64,000 nt of DNA from Marinobacter xestospongiae (lineage in GTDB: Bacteria > Pseudomonadota > Gammaproteobacteria > Pseudomonadales > Oleiphilaceae): NCBI RefSeq assembly GCF_023156385.1, contig NZ_JAKZAK010000016.1, positions 1-64,000 on the forward strand, given 5' to 3'. The notes under the pieces are model-generated. The model saw nothing but the letters and a program-made list of their open reading frames with translations. It did not search any database and was not told where the DNA came from. The translations under genes and the position numbers were made by a program. The number at the start of each line of letters is the position of its first letter. The stretch's first letter is position 1. Of the stretch, positions 20,685-28,941 are shown one piece after another.

Positions 20685-20829
20685 CCCTGTCCGCGACTGA
20701 AAGCGGTGTTCTGTGACCGGGTTTTGGCGTCAGTTGATGAATATCAAGTGATGGCGGGCGCTGCCATGGCCTGGCCGGGCATTCTGCCGTAGCATCGCCG
20801 GCCCTTTGGTGACGTCAACGGAGACGGGC

Positions 20830-21462
20830 ATGGCGGCGGGCAACGAACGCCTGCGCTGGCAGCAGGTCAGCGGGGTGTTGCGGGTGCTGCACCTGGAGCG
20901 GCTGGAACAGCGATTCAGCCGGCGCACGGTGCAGGCGGGATTCAATCTGGTGAATGGCAGCCTCAGCATCGCACTGGTGTCGCTGGTGGCACTGGCCACT
21001 CAGGAAGCCTTTATCTTCCCATCCCTTGGCGCGACCGCGTTCATTCTTTTTCACGTCCCGCTGGCGGCTCCGGCGTCGCCCCGCAATGCATTTTGCGGCC
21101 ACCTGCTGGGTGCCCTGATGGGCCTGGTGTCGCTGTACCTGTTTGGGCTGGCGGACGCGTCGTCAGCCATGGCCACCGGCGTCGACCTTTCCCGGGTAGG
21201 GGCTGCGGCCATGTCGTTGGGGCTCACCAGTTGCCTGATGGTGGTGTTCCGGGTGCCCCATCCGCCGGCCGGTGCCACCGCCCTGATCGTGTCACTGGGG
21301 CTGATGCCCCACCCGGCACAGCTGCCGATCCTGATGTCCGGGGTGCTGTTGCTGCTGGTGCAGGCCTGGGCGATCAATCGGCTGGCGGGCATTCCCTACC
21401 CGCTCTGGCGGCCGGCGGACCAGGCTGCCAGGCCCTCGACGCCGGGCCTCGAGCCGTCCTGA
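20830..21462 (+). CDS. HPP family membrane protein
   Basis: A 210-residue integral membrane protein with four to five helices. The motifs SLGATAFILFHVPLAAPASPRNAFCGHLLGALMG and VPHPPAGATALIVSLG (with the HPP triplet) define the HPP family, some members of which are implicated in nitrite transport in plastids. ATG 20830 has CGGAG seven bases upstream; a TTG eight codons earlier is possible. It precedes the iron-uptake operon but is separated from it by regulatory sites. Confidence 0.85.
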   Translation: MAAGNERLRWQQVSGVLRVLHLERLEQRFSRRTVQAGFNLVNGSLSIALVSLVALATQEAFIFPSLGATAFILFHVPLAAPASPRNAFCGHLLGALMGLVSLYLFGLADASSAMATGVDLSRVGAAAMSLGLTSCLMVVFRVPHPPAGATALIVSLGLMPHPAQLPILMSGVLLLLVQAWAINRLAGIPYPLWRPADQAARPSTPGLEPS

Positions 21463-21482
21463 GGCGGCCCATCGAGCGCCGG

Positions 21483-21496
21483 TTGATATCGATCAA
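21483..21496. promoter_or_regulatory. FNR/Anr-type box upstream of ftrABCD
   Basis: TTGATATCGATCAA is a perfect match to the FNR/Anr consensus TTGAT-N4-ATCAA and is fully palindromic. It lies 63 bases before the ftrA start codon, which is suitable for activation depending on the unmapped start site. This suggests induction under low oxygen. Confidence 0.65.
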
Positions 21497-21498
21497 GC

Positions 21499-21517
21499 GA
21501 TAACCGTTATCATTTGT
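21499..21517. promoter_or_regulatory. Candidate Fur box upstream of ftrABCD
   Basis: GATAACCGTTATCATTTGT contains the palindrome GATAAC-C-GTTATC and the half-site TTATCATT typical of Fur boxes. It lies three bases after the FNR-type box and about 40 bases before the ftrA start. Iron repression is expected for this gene family. Confidence 0.5.
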
Positions 21518-21558
21518 TTATAGTGCCGTTCCAACAGACCTGATCGAGGAACGACGCC

Positions 21559-22074
21559 ATGCCCCGCCCTTCGTTACTGCTTGCCCCCCTGTTGCTGCTG
21601 TCATCCTCTGCGATGGCGCTGGAATACCCCATCGGTGAACCCGCTCTGGAGCATGGCATGGAGATCGCCGCCGTGTACCTGCAGCCGGTGGTGATGGAAC
21701 CGGCCGGCCGCCTGCCGGCGGCTGAGGCGGACATTCATCTGGAGGCGGACATCCACGCCCTGGAAGACAACCCCAACGGCTTTGCCCCCGGTGCCTGGAT
21801 CCCCTACCTGGAAATCGATTACGTGCTGACCAAGGCCGGCAGCGGCACCGCCATTGAGGGCCGCTTCATGCCGATGATCGCCAGCGACGGCACCCACTAC
21901 GGCGACAACGTGCGGCTGAATGGTCCGGGCGAGTATCACCTGACCTACACCATTCGCACCCCGCGCCTGATGCGCCACATTGACAACGAGACCGGCGTGG
22001 ACGAGTGGTTCGACACCTTCAGCGTGGACTACACCTTCGTGTACGCCGGAGTCGGCAAGAAAGGCGGGTACTGA
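21559..22074 (+). CDS. ftrA: Periplasmic iron-binding protein, P19/FtrA family
   Basis: FtrA/P19 proteins bind iron (with copper) in the periplasm and hand it to the Ftr1 permease. The 171-residue protein has a signal peptide (about 1-20, ending SSAMA) and the family landmarks EIAAVYLQPV, ADIHLEADIHALEDNPNGFAPGAWIPYL and a GPGEYHLTY strand. The histidines and Met/Glu of these loops form the metal site in P19. ATG 21559 follows GAGGAACGACGCC. It opens a four-gene operon with FNR-type and Fur-like boxes just upstream. Confidence 0.9.
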   Translation: MPRPSLLLAPLLLLSSSAMALEYPIGEPALEHGMEIAAVYLQPVVMEPAGRLPAAEADIHLEADIHALEDNPNGFAPGAWIPYLEIDYVLTKAGSGTAIEGRFMPMIASDGTHYGDNVRLNGPGEYHLTYTIRTPRLMRHIDNETGVDEWFDTFSVDYTFVYAGVGKKGGY

Positions 22075-22087
22075 GGGCGCGACGGCG

Positions 22088-22414
22088 ATGAATCGACTGA
22101 TTGTCCTCACCATGGCCGCGCTATTGGCACCGTTGGCCCGGGCCGGCGGGCTGCCGGCCTACGATCTGGAACTCAACAACGGTGAACTGATTCCCCGGGA
22201 GCTGCGGGTGCGGGCGGGCGAGCGCTTCAAGATCCGCCTGCACAACACCGGCGATACCCCGGTGGAGTTTGAGAGTCGCTCCCTGCGCAAGGAAAAGGTG
22301 ATGGGACCGGGGGTGGATTCGTTTGTGGTGGTGCACCCGCTTCGCCCCGGTGAATACGACTTCTTTGACGAGTTTCATCTGCCCGAGGCCCGCGGCAAGG
22401 TCATTGCCGAGTAA
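22088..22414 (+). CDS. ftrB: Cupredoxin-domain protein FtrB
   Basis: FtrB is a small periplasmic cupredoxin-fold protein proposed to oxidise Fe(II) or hold iron during passage to the permease. The 108-residue precursor has a signal peptide (about 1-19, ending ARA) followed by the cupredoxin strand pattern LELNNGELIPRELRVRAGERFKIRLHNTGDTPVEFES. E-rich loops replace the usual blue copper Cys/His ligands, as in this family. It starts 13 bases after ftrA. Confidence 0.85.
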   Translation: MNRLIVLTMAALLAPLARAGGLPAYDLELNNGELIPRELRVRAGERFKIRLHNTGDTPVEFESRSLRKEKVMGPGVDSFVVVHPLRPGEYDFFDEFHLPEARGKVIAE

Positions 22415-22449
22415 AGCGTCCGCCATCGCGCCATCGTAAGGAGTCCGGC

Positions 22450-23298
22450 ATGCCCGAACAGGTTTTCTTCATCGTCTGGCGCGAGAGCGTTGAGGCGATT
22501 CTGGTGATAGGTATTGTTCACGCCTGGCTGGCCCGCACCTCCGGCGGTGCCGGGCAGCGTTACCTGTGGTTGGGCGTCGCCGTGGGCGTGGCGTTGGCCG
22601 GGCTGATGGGGATCGGTTTGATGCAGGCTGACGGCTGGCTGCAGGGTGAACGCCAGGCGATCTTTCAGGCCGTGATGGTGCTGGTCGCCAGCGCACTGAT
22701 CGTACAGATGGTGTTTTGGATGCGCCGCCACGGCGCCGGCCTCAGGGCCGGTATCGAGCAGCGGCTGAGCCACGCCACTGACAACTCCCGCCATTGGGGC
22801 ATCACCGTGTTGGTGGCGATTGCGGTGGCCCGGGAGGGTTCGGAAACGCTGATCTTCCTGTATGGCATGGGCCTGGCCCAGGACTCCCCGGCCGCCCTGG
22901 CGTCGTTCACCCTGGCAGCCCTCGGTGGCTTGGCGGTGGCGTTACTGACGTTTGCCCTGCTGCAGGTCGGTACCCGGCTGTTCTCCTGGCGGCTGTTTTT
23001 CCGCCTGACTGAGATACTGCTGCTAATGCTGGCTGCCTCACTGCTGGTTGCCGGGGTGGAACGTCTGATCGGCCTGGGGCTGTTGCCAGCGGGCCCTGAT
23101 CCGCTGTGGGACAGCCGTTGGCTGCTCGACGATGGCCAGGGCGTGGGGGCACTGCTGGCGGATTTCGCCGGCTACCGCGCCTGGCCGGCCCTGACCATGG
23201 TGCTGGCCTACGGCCTGTTCTGGCTGATCGTGGCCGTTGGACTGCGCTGGCAGCGGCGTCGGCCCGCTGCGAGTCTGTCAACGGAGACTGCGGTATGA
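22450..23298 (+). CDS. ftrC: FTR1 family iron permease (FtrC)
   Basis: The inner-membrane permease of the Ftr system moves iron into the cytoplasm. The 282-residue protein has seven predicted helices with the two REXXE iron motifs: R11-E-S-V-E15 and R128-E-G-S-E132. ATG 22450 follows TAAGGAGTCCGGC. Its stop overlaps the ftrD start (ATGA), showing translational coupling. Confidence 0.92.
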   Translation: MPEQVFFIVWRESVEAILVIGIVHAWLARTSGGAGQRYLWLGVAVGVALAGLMGIGLMQADGWLQGERQAIFQAVMVLVASALIVQMVFWMRRHGAGLRAGIEQRLSHATDNSRHWGITVLVAIAVAREGSETLIFLYGMGLAQDSPAALASFTLAALGGLAVALLTFALLQVGTRLFSWRLFFRLTEILLLMLAASLLVAGVERLIGLGLLPAGPDPLWDSRWLLDDGQGVGALLADFAGYRAWPALTMVLAYGLFWLIVAVGLRWQRRRPAASLSTETAV

Positions 23299-24707
23299 CG
23301 TTGGGCCAGCCCGCGACGGCCAGGCCTTCGCGACTGGCGGCGATTGGCGATGGCCTGCGTCGCCACCGGCGGTGGGTTCAGCGGATTCAGTGGACGGTGG
23401 TGGTTGTGTACGCGGTGCTGCTGATCGTGCCGGCGTGCCTGCCGCTGCCGGATCACCAGGCCCAGATCCTCTCTCATCTGACGGTCTTCGCCGCTTTTGT
23501 GTTCTGGGGGCTGTGGTGGCCTTTCGTGCTGGTGAGCATGGTGTTGCTGGGGCGTGTCTGGTGTGGCGTGTTCTGTCCGGAGGGCACCCTCACCGAGGCG
23601 GCCAGCCGGGTGGGGCTGGGACGGCCGATTCCGGCCTGGATTCGCTGGCCCGGCTGGCCGTTCGTGGCGTTCCTGGGCACCACCCTTTACGGCCAGATGG
23701 CCAGCGTCTACCAGTATCCGCTGGGTGCCCTGGTGGTGCTGGGGGGCTCAACGCTGGCGGCGACTCTGGTGGGGTTGGTGTATGGCAAGGGTAAGCGGGT
23801 GTGGTGCCGTTACCTGTGTCCGGTGCGGGGGGTGTTCGGCCTGCTGGCGAAACTGGCGCCGGTGCATTTCCACACCGACCAGGCCGCCTGGGTCCGGTTC
23901 AACCGTGAAACCCGACACCAGCGCCCGCGTTCGCCCGCGCCGGACTGTGGGCCGCTGATTCCCCTGAAGCAGCTCGACAGCACCAGCGACTGTCACATGT
24001 GCGGCCGCTGCAGCGATTACAAGTCCTCGATCCGGCTGCGGTTACGAGCGCCGGCGAGCGAGGTGATCCGGCCACCGCGGGACGGCCAGCCCACCGGCTG
24101 GGAGTTTGTGCTGCTGCTCTACGGCGTTCTGGGCGTGGCGGTGGGGTCGTTCCAGTGGACCGTGAGCCCCTGGTTTGTGGCCCTCAAGCAGACCATTGCC
24201 ACCTGGTTGGTGTCCTGGGACTGGCTGTGGCCGCTCACCACCACATTGCCGGCCTGGGTTCTCACCAATTACCCGGCGCAGAACGACGTCTTCAACCTGC
24301 TCGATGGCGTCACCCTGCTGCTCTACATCACCGCCACCGGTGCATTGCTGGGATCGGTGCTGGCGATGCTGCTGGCGCTGGCGAACCGATTGCTGGGGCG
24401 CTGGTCCTGGTCGCGGCTCTGGCACCTGGGCTACTGTCTAATCCCGTTGGCGGGGCTGGGGGTGTTCCTGGGGCTGACCGGCATTACCGTGACGCTGCTG
24501 GGCAATGACGGTATCCGCCTGGGCTGGGTCAACGAGGCCCGCGCCACATTGCTGGCGCTGGGCGCCCTTGCCAGTGCGGTGCTGGCCTGGAAGATCGCAG
24601 GTGGTTATGCCACCGGTGGGCGGCGGATGGTGGCCATGGTTGGCCCGTTGCTGGCGATCCTGTCGATACTGGCCGCCTGGTGGCTGATGTTCTGGGGATG
24701 GTCGTGA
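23295..24707 (+). CDS. ftrD: Polyferredoxin-like membrane protein FtrD
   Basis: FtrD is thought to take electrons from or return them to the Ftr system, allowing oxidised iron to be reduced or released. The 470-residue membrane protein has NapH/CcoG-like CxxxCP motifs (VWCGVFCPEG, VWCRYLCPVRG) and a further CHMCGRC cluster, followed by several helices. Ten or so cysteines support iron-sulphur binding. The start overlaps ftrC; a longer upstream frame is rejected because it would lie inside ftrC. Confidence 0.88.
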   Translation: MTLGQPATARPSRLAAIGDGLRRHRRWVQRIQWTVVVVYAVLLIVPACLPLPDHQAQILSHLTVFAAFVFWGLWWPFVLVSMVLLGRVWCGVFCPEGTLTEAASRVGLGRPIPAWIRWPGWPFVAFLGTTLYGQMASVYQYPLGALVVLGGSTLAATLVGLVYGKGKRVWCRYLCPVRGVFGLLAKLAPVHFHTDQAAWVRFNRETRHQRPRSPAPDCGPLIPLKQLDSTSDCHMCGRCSDYKSSIRLRLRAPASEVIRPPRDGQPTGWEFVLLLYGVLGVAVGSFQWTVSPWFVALKQTIATWLVSWDWLWPLTTTLPAWVLTNYPAQNDVFNLLDGVTLLLYITATGALLGSVLAMLLALANRLLGRWSWSRLWHLGYCLIPLAGLGVFLGLTGITVTLLGNDGIRLGWVNEARATLLALGALASAVLAWKIAGGYATGGRRMVAMVGPLLAILSILAAWWLMFWGWS

Positions 24708-24754
24708 CGCGCGGGGCTGAAACGTGGCTTGGTGCCAGCTCCGCGCTCAGTGGA

Positions 24755-25450
24755 TCAGCTTGCGCGCTTGAGGCGGGAGAAGGTCGCCGGCACCACGCCC
24801 AGCCAGGCGGCGAGCTGGTTGTCCGGTACCCGCTGCACCAGCTCGGGGTAGTCGCGCACCAGCAGGTCGTAGCGTTCCTTTGCCGACAGGGTCTGCTTGT
24901 GGAACTCCCGCATGGTGGCCAGCTCGGCCAGTTCCTCGGTCAGCGCCAGGGCGAAACGGGCCCACTGGCCTTCGCTGTGTTTGCGAATGGTGGCGCGGAA
25001 GGCCTGGAAGTCCGCAGCCCACAGTGTGCAGTGGGTGACGGTGGACAGGCACAGGGTGTTGCGCATGGTCCGGCTGCGGCCGAACACTGGCCACACCAGG
25101 TCGCCTTCGGCGAAGAAGTGGTGAATCGAAATCTTGCCGTTGGGGGCCTCACGGAACAGCCGGGTGACCCCGTGCTGGATCAAGTAGACGTTGGACCAGG
25201 CTTCCTGATGTCGCTCCAGAGCGGTGTCAGCGTCCACCGTCACCCGGTGGAACAGCCGCGTCAGGTTGCTCAGCATGGGATGGTCGGTGTCCCGCCCGGC
25301 GGATTTCAGGTGAATGCCGAAGACCCGGGATAGGCTGTTTACCAGGGCCAGTTCCCGTCCGGCGGGTTCCGGTGTCAGCAGGTGAGCGTCGGGTTGTCCC
25401 AGCAGGCAGGGGGACGACCAAACGTCGCGGTGTTCGATTGCATTGGTCAT
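24755..25450 (-). CDS. Crp/Fnr family transcription regulator
   Basis: A 231-residue regulator with an N-terminal cyclic-nucleotide-like beta barrel (about 35-150; ...VYLIQHGVTRLFREAPNGKISIHHFFAEGDLVWP) and a C-terminal winged helix ending VPDNQLAAWLGVVPATFSRLKRAS. The four-cysteine cluster of true FNR is absent, so it is not an oxygen sensor of that type. Start ATG 25450; the frame is open upstream but lies in the AT-rich promoter area. It is divergent from the LysR gene and convergent with ftrD. Confidence 0.85.
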   Translation of the reverse strand: MTNAIEHRDVWSSPCLLGQPDAHLLTPEPAGRELALVNSLSRVFGIHLKSAGRDTDHPMLSNLTRLFHRVTVDADTALERHQEAWSNVYLIQHGVTRLFREAPNGKISIHHFFAEGDLVWPVFGRSRTMRNTLCLSTVTHCTLWAADFQAFRATIRKHSEGQWARFALALTEELAELATMREFHKQTLSAKERYDLLVRDYPELVQRVPDNQLAAWLGVVPATFSRLKRAS

Positions 25451-25532
25451 GACAAGCCTACGGATAGAAAAGGTTGGCCGACATTGGCGGAGCCAGTATC
25501 CCACCCTCATTAATGCATAAATAACGAATTAT

Positions 25533-25551
25533 ATTGCTACTAACCAGCAAT
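25533..25551. promoter_or_regulatory. Candidate LysR operator
   Basis: ATTGCT (533-538) and AGCAAT (546-551 of this thousand) form a 6-bp dyad with a 7-base spacer, the 19-bp shape of a LysR binding site including T-N11-A. It sits 22 bases before the LysR start codon in the divergent intergenic region, which fits autoregulation and possible control of the Crp-family gene. Confidence 0.5.
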
Positions 25552-25573
25552 TATTTTGAGGTAAGGTTCGGCC

Positions 25574-26413
25574 ATGGATACCGAACTGGCGCGAACATTC
25601 CTGGTGGTGGTGGAAGTTGGGAGCTTTATGCAGGCGGCCGAACGGCTCAGTGTGTCCCAGACCACCGTCACCGCCCGCATCAAAACCCTCGAGGCTCAAC
25701 TGGGTCGAACCCTGTTCGATCGGGGCCGCCATGGTGCCCTGCTGACCCTGGAAGGCCGCCGCTTCGAGCGCCATGCCCAGGCGCTGATCCAGGTGTGGGA
25801 GCGGGCCCAGCATGAGGTCAATATGGCGCCGGAGCAGCGCCAGATGCTGGCCGTGGGCGGGGAGCAGAGCCTGTGGAGCCCGCTGTTGCTGAACTGGCTG
25901 GTGTGGATGCGCCAGCATCACCCCGACATCGGCCTGCGTACCCATGTGGAAGAGCCCGCCAGTCTGCTGGACAAGGTGGAGCGCGGCCTGCTGGATTTCG
26001 CGGTGATGTACTCGCCGTTGTACCACCCGGACCTGGCCACCGAACTGCTGCAGGATGAGCGGCTGATCATGGTCAGTACCGAACCGGAGGGGGCCATCAG
26101 TGCCCCGGACCGATACGTCTATGTTGACTGGGGGGATGAATTCTCCCGTCGCCACGATCAGGCCTTTCCCACCCTGCGGCGTTCCAACGTCTTTGTGGGT
26201 CTCGGGCCGCTGGCGCTCAGCTTCATTCTCCAGGCCGGTGGCGCCGGCTATTTCCGTGAACGGGCGGTTCGGCCCTATCTGGCCCGTGGTGAGCTGCATC
26301 GGGTACCGCTGGCGCCGGAATTTCCCTACCCCTCCTACGTGGTGTGGTCGCGGGAACGCCAGCCGGATGGTCTGGTGGAAGCCATCGACGGTTTGCGGTC
26401 GGTGCTGGACTGA
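25574..26413 (+). CDS. LysR family transcription regulator
   Basis: A 279-residue regulator with the canonical LysR helix-turn-helix (ARTFLVVVEVGSFMQAAERLSVSQTTVTARIKTLEAQLGRTLFDR, 6-50) and a shorter-than-usual effector domain. ATG 25574 follows GAGGTAAGGTTCGGCC. Its target is unknown; the nearest non-regulatory neighbours are ftrD and the 3-hydroxybutyrate oligomer hydrolase, but the latter has its own sigma-54 signals. Confidence 0.93.
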   Translation: MDTELARTFLVVVEVGSFMQAAERLSVSQTTVTARIKTLEAQLGRTLFDRGRHGALLTLEGRRFERHAQALIQVWERAQHEVNMAPEQRQMLAVGGEQSLWSPLLLNWLVWMRQHHPDIGLRTHVEEPASLLDKVERGLLDFAVMYSPLYHPDLATELLQDERLIMVSTEPEGAISAPDRYVYVDWGDEFSRRHDQAFPTLRRSNVFVGLGPLALSFILQAGGAGYFRERAVRPYLARGELHRVPLAPEFPYPSYVVWSRERQPDGLVEAIDGLRSVLD

Positions 26414-26432
26414 GCTGCGCCTGCCTCTGGGC

Positions 26433-26450
26433 TGTCCGGAAAGCGGGACG
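26433..26450. promoter_or_regulatory. 18-bp palindrome, hydrolase site 1
   Basis: TGTCCGGAAAGCGGGACG fits the motif TGTCC(g/t)G-N4-C(n)GGAC(a/g) found six times in this window. It is the most distal of three copies upstream of the oligomer hydrolase and starts 19 bases before site 2. I predict it to be an enhancer site for the sigma-54 activator at 28942. Confidence 0.65.
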
Positions 26451-26451
26451 G

Positions 26452-26469
26452 TGTCCGGATATCAGGACG
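26452..26469. promoter_or_regulatory. 18-bp palindrome, hydrolase site 2
   Basis: TGTCCGGATATCAGGACG, arms TGTCC and GGACG around a near-symmetrical centre. It begins 19 bases after site 1, placing the two on the same helix face within about one base of two turns. Confidence 0.7.
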
Positions 26470-26544
26470 CCGGCTGAGAAAGCCTGCTGTTGCCTCCAGA
26501 GCCCACCCTGCCAACGTGAAGACTGGCGATCGCCGGATTCTGTC

Positions 26545-26562
26545 TGTCCTGGTATCCGGACA
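26545..26562. promoter_or_regulatory. 18-bp palindrome, hydrolase site 3
   Basis: TGTCCTGGTATCCGGACA is nearly a perfect dyad (all five outer bases and most inner bases pair). Its centre is about 97 bases before the predicted transcription start, a typical distance for an enhancer-binding protein site. Confidence 0.75.
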
Positions 26563-26622
26563 GGCTCAGGCTGCGCGCAGCTTTGATTCCTGTAACTCAT
26601 TGAATTTTAAAGATCTAGATCA

Positions 26623-26639
26623 TTGGCCCGGGATCTGCA
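26623..26639 (+). promoter_or_regulatory. Sigma-54 promoter of the oligomer hydrolase
   Basis: TTGGCCCGGGATCTGCA matches the -24/-12 consensus TTGGCACG-N4-TTGCA, with GG at 26625-26626 and GC at 26637-26638, exactly 12 bases apart. Predicted start near 26650, about 80 bases before the ATG. Three palindromic sites lie upstream. Confidence 0.75.
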
Positions 26640-26731
26640 TCGGTGGCTGCGGCGTCCGGCGACGTTAATCAGAGGTTCCCTGGTCGCTGGGACGCGGATC
26701 AATAACAACAACACCGGTAAGGAAACATGTC

Positions 26732-28858
26732 ATGACCAATCGCGCACGGCTGGCCGTTCCCACGGGCCTGGCGGCAGCCTTTCTGTTGGTGGGCTGCAGC
26801 TCCGACAACGACGATTCTCCCCAACTCAATACCCTGCCCGGCTTCATCACCGGTGAGGTTCAGCAGCAGGATTACGACGGCATCACCGACGATCTGCTGA
26901 CCGCCGGTCTCGGCGGCAGCGGCCTGGCCAGCGCCACCGCGCCGGCGTTTGCCGACAGCCTCAATCCCACACCGGCGGAACTGCGCCGCCTGGCGATCTA
27001 CACCAACTACCGGGCACTGGCGGACATGACCGCCGACGGCGGCTATGGCCGGCTCTACGGCCCCCAGGTGGGGCGTAACGACGATGGCCTGGTGGCAGGC
27101 TCCGAAACCCTGGCCCTGGCAACGGTGCCCGGCGCCAATCACCCGGTCACCGTGATGGTGCAGGTGCCCGCCAGCTTTGACATCGAACAGGCCTGCATGG
27201 TGACCGCACCGTCCTCCGGTTCCCGCGGCATCTACGGTGCCATCGGTACCGCCGGAGAATGGGGGCTGAAACAGGGCTGCGCGGTGGTGTACACCGACAA
27301 GGGCACCGGAACCGGCAGCCACAATCTGATGACCAATAACGCCCAGCGTCTGGACGGCACCCTCAGTGATGACGACGACACGCCGGTGCTGTTTCGCGCC
27401 GATCTCACCGACGCCGAACGCCAGGCCTTCAACACCAGTCACCCGGACCGGCTGGCGTTCAAGCACGCCCATTCCCGGGATAACCCGGAGGCGGACTGGG
27501 GCCGCCATGTGTTGCAGTCAATCGAGTTCGGTTTCTATGTGCTGAACCAGCGCTATGGCAAACCCCACGGCGACGATGGCCGTACCGTGGTGCTGACACC
27601 GGAAAACACCCTGGTGATCGCCTCCAGCGTCTCCAACGGTGGCGGTGCCTCGGTGCGGGCGGCCGAGCTTGATGATAACGGCTGGATTGACGGTGTTGCA
27701 GTATCCGAGCCCAACATCAATCCGACGCCGGACAGCAGCTTCACCCTGCGCCAGGGCGATGGCCCGGTCATTACCGGGCACAGCCGCAGCCTGCTGGACT
27801 ACACCTCCGCCATTGCCCTTTACCAGGGCTGTGCCAACCGGGCGCCGGCGGTGCGGGATGACGCCCCCTTCAATGCCGCGCTGAACGACGTCGGCGTCAA
27901 CGAGACTACCTGTGCCGCGCTGGCGGCCACGGGCCTGGTGACGGGGGCGACCCTGGACGAGCAGGCCACCGATGCCCTGCGCATTCTCAACGACGAGTAC
28001 GCCATCCAGCCGGAGCAGAACTTGGTGGCGCCCAGCCACTACGGTGCGTCCGTGGCCCAGGCCATCGCCATGACCTACGCCAACGCCTATGGCGAGTTCC
28101 CGGTCAACCAACCGCTGTGCGGCCTGTCGCTGGCGGCCACCGGTGACCAGGGCACCGTGATCCCGCTGACGGATGCCCAGGAGGCGGCCCTGTTCGCCAC
28201 CAGCAACGGCATTCCGCCGACGTCCGGGGTGCAGTTGGTGTATGACCAGGCCGCCGGGGCGCCCACCCGTCTGGCGGATGCGGTCTCCACCTCCAGCGGC
28301 CTCGCCGACCATGGCCTGGATGCGCTGCTGTGCCTGCGCAGTCTGGTGGACGGCCTCGATCCGGTCACCGGCGATGCGCTGTCGGCCCCGCTGCAGGCCC
28401 AGGCCGAGCGCGTCAGCTCTGGTATCGAGGCGGTGCGGGCCAGTGGTGATCTGCAGGGCAAACCGGCGGTGTTTGTGACCGGGCGGGCCGACGCCATCCT
28501 GCCAATCAACCACACCTCGCGGCCTTACTTCGGTCTCAACCGCCGGGTTGAGGGTGACACCTCCGGGCTGCGTTACTACGAGGTGTTGAACGCCCATCAC
28601 CTGGATGCATTCAATGCTTTTCCCGGCTTTGATGCCCGCTATGTGCCGCTGCACCACTACTACCTGCAGGCGCTGGATCTGGTGTACGACCGCTTGACCA
28701 CCGGGGCCGAGTTGCCGCCGAGCCAGGTGGTACGGCCCCAGCCCCGTGGTGCTGGCGCGCCAGCGCTGACCCTGGCGCAGTTGCCGGCGATCCAGCCGGC
28801 GCCGGCGCAGGCGGATCGTATCCACTTCGTTGACAATCAGGTCCGCATCCCGGACTGA
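26732..28858 (+). CDS. 3-hydroxybutyrate oligomer hydrolase, lipoprotein form
   Basis: This enzyme cleaves oligomers of D-3-hydroxybutyrate, products of polyhydroxybutyrate depolymerisation, to monomers. The 708-residue protein matches the 3HB-oligomer hydrolase family along its length. The N-terminus ([10 protein letters not shown]) has a lipobox with Cys about 22, so I predict a membrane-anchored lipoprotein outside the cytoplasm. A nucleophile serine may be in [11 protein letters not shown] or [12 protein letters not shown] cannot decide. ATG 26732 follows AAGGAAAC. It has its own sigma-54 promoter and shares control sites with the import and oxidation operon downstream, so it likely feeds that pathway. 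Confidence 0.9.
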   Translation: MTNRARLAVPTGLAAAFLLVGCSSDNDDSPQLNTLPGFITGEVQQQDYDGITDDLLTAGLGGSGLASATAPAFADSLNPTPAELRRLAIYTNYRALADMTADGGYGRLYGPQVGRNDDGLVAGSETLALATVPGANHPVTVMVQVPASFDIEQACMVTAPSSGSRGIYGAIGTAGEWGLKQGCAVVYTDKGTGTGSHNLMTNNAQRLDGTLSDDDDTPVLFRADLTDAERQAFNTSHPDRLAFKHAHSRDNPEADWGRHVLQSIEFGFYVLNQRYGKPHGDDGRTVVLTPENTLVIASSVSNGGGASVRAAELDDNGWIDGVAVSEPNINPTPDSSFTLRQGDGPVITGHSRSLLDYTSAIALYQGCANRAPAVRDDAPFNAALNDVGVNETTCAALAATGLVTGATLDEQATDALRILNDEYAIQPEQNLVAPSHYGASVAQAIAMTYANAYGEFPVNQPLCGLSLAATGDQGTVIPLTDAQEAALFATSNGIPPTSGVQLVYDQAAGAPTRLADAVSTSSGLADHGLDALLCLRSLVDGLDPVTGDALSAPLQAQAERVSSGIEAVRASGDLQGKPAVFVTGRADAILPINHTSRPYFGLNRRVEGDTSGLRYYEVLNAHHLDAFNAFPGFDARYVPLHHYYLQALDLVYDRLTTGAELPPSQVVRPQPRGAGAPALTLAQLPAIQPAPAQADRIHFVDNQVRIPD

Positions 28859-28941
28859 TCCCCCACGTTGCGGGGCTGGCGGTTGGTGGCCTGGATTGCC
28901 AACCCCGGTCCCGCGGGATAACCTCTGGCAGGTTCATCATC

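Larger units (their letters stand above)
26414..26731 (+). other. Regulatory intergenic region of the oligomer hydrolase
   Basis: This 318-base gap between the LysR gene and the hydrolase holds three 18-bp palindromes (433, 452 and 545 of this block of 26000) and one -24/-12 promoter. No small open frame with a convincing ribosome binding site is visible. The last 80 bases are the transcribed leader. Confidence 0.7.

Noticed and set aside
23106..23294. Upstream extension of ftrD
   Set aside because: It lies entirely inside ftrC in another frame; the ATGA overlap start at 23295 gives a family-like N-terminus.
24755..25450. FNR-type oxygen sensor that would act on the box at 21483
   Set aside because: The Crp-family protein lacks the FNR four-cysteine cluster; the box is more likely served by Anr/FNR encoded elsewhere.
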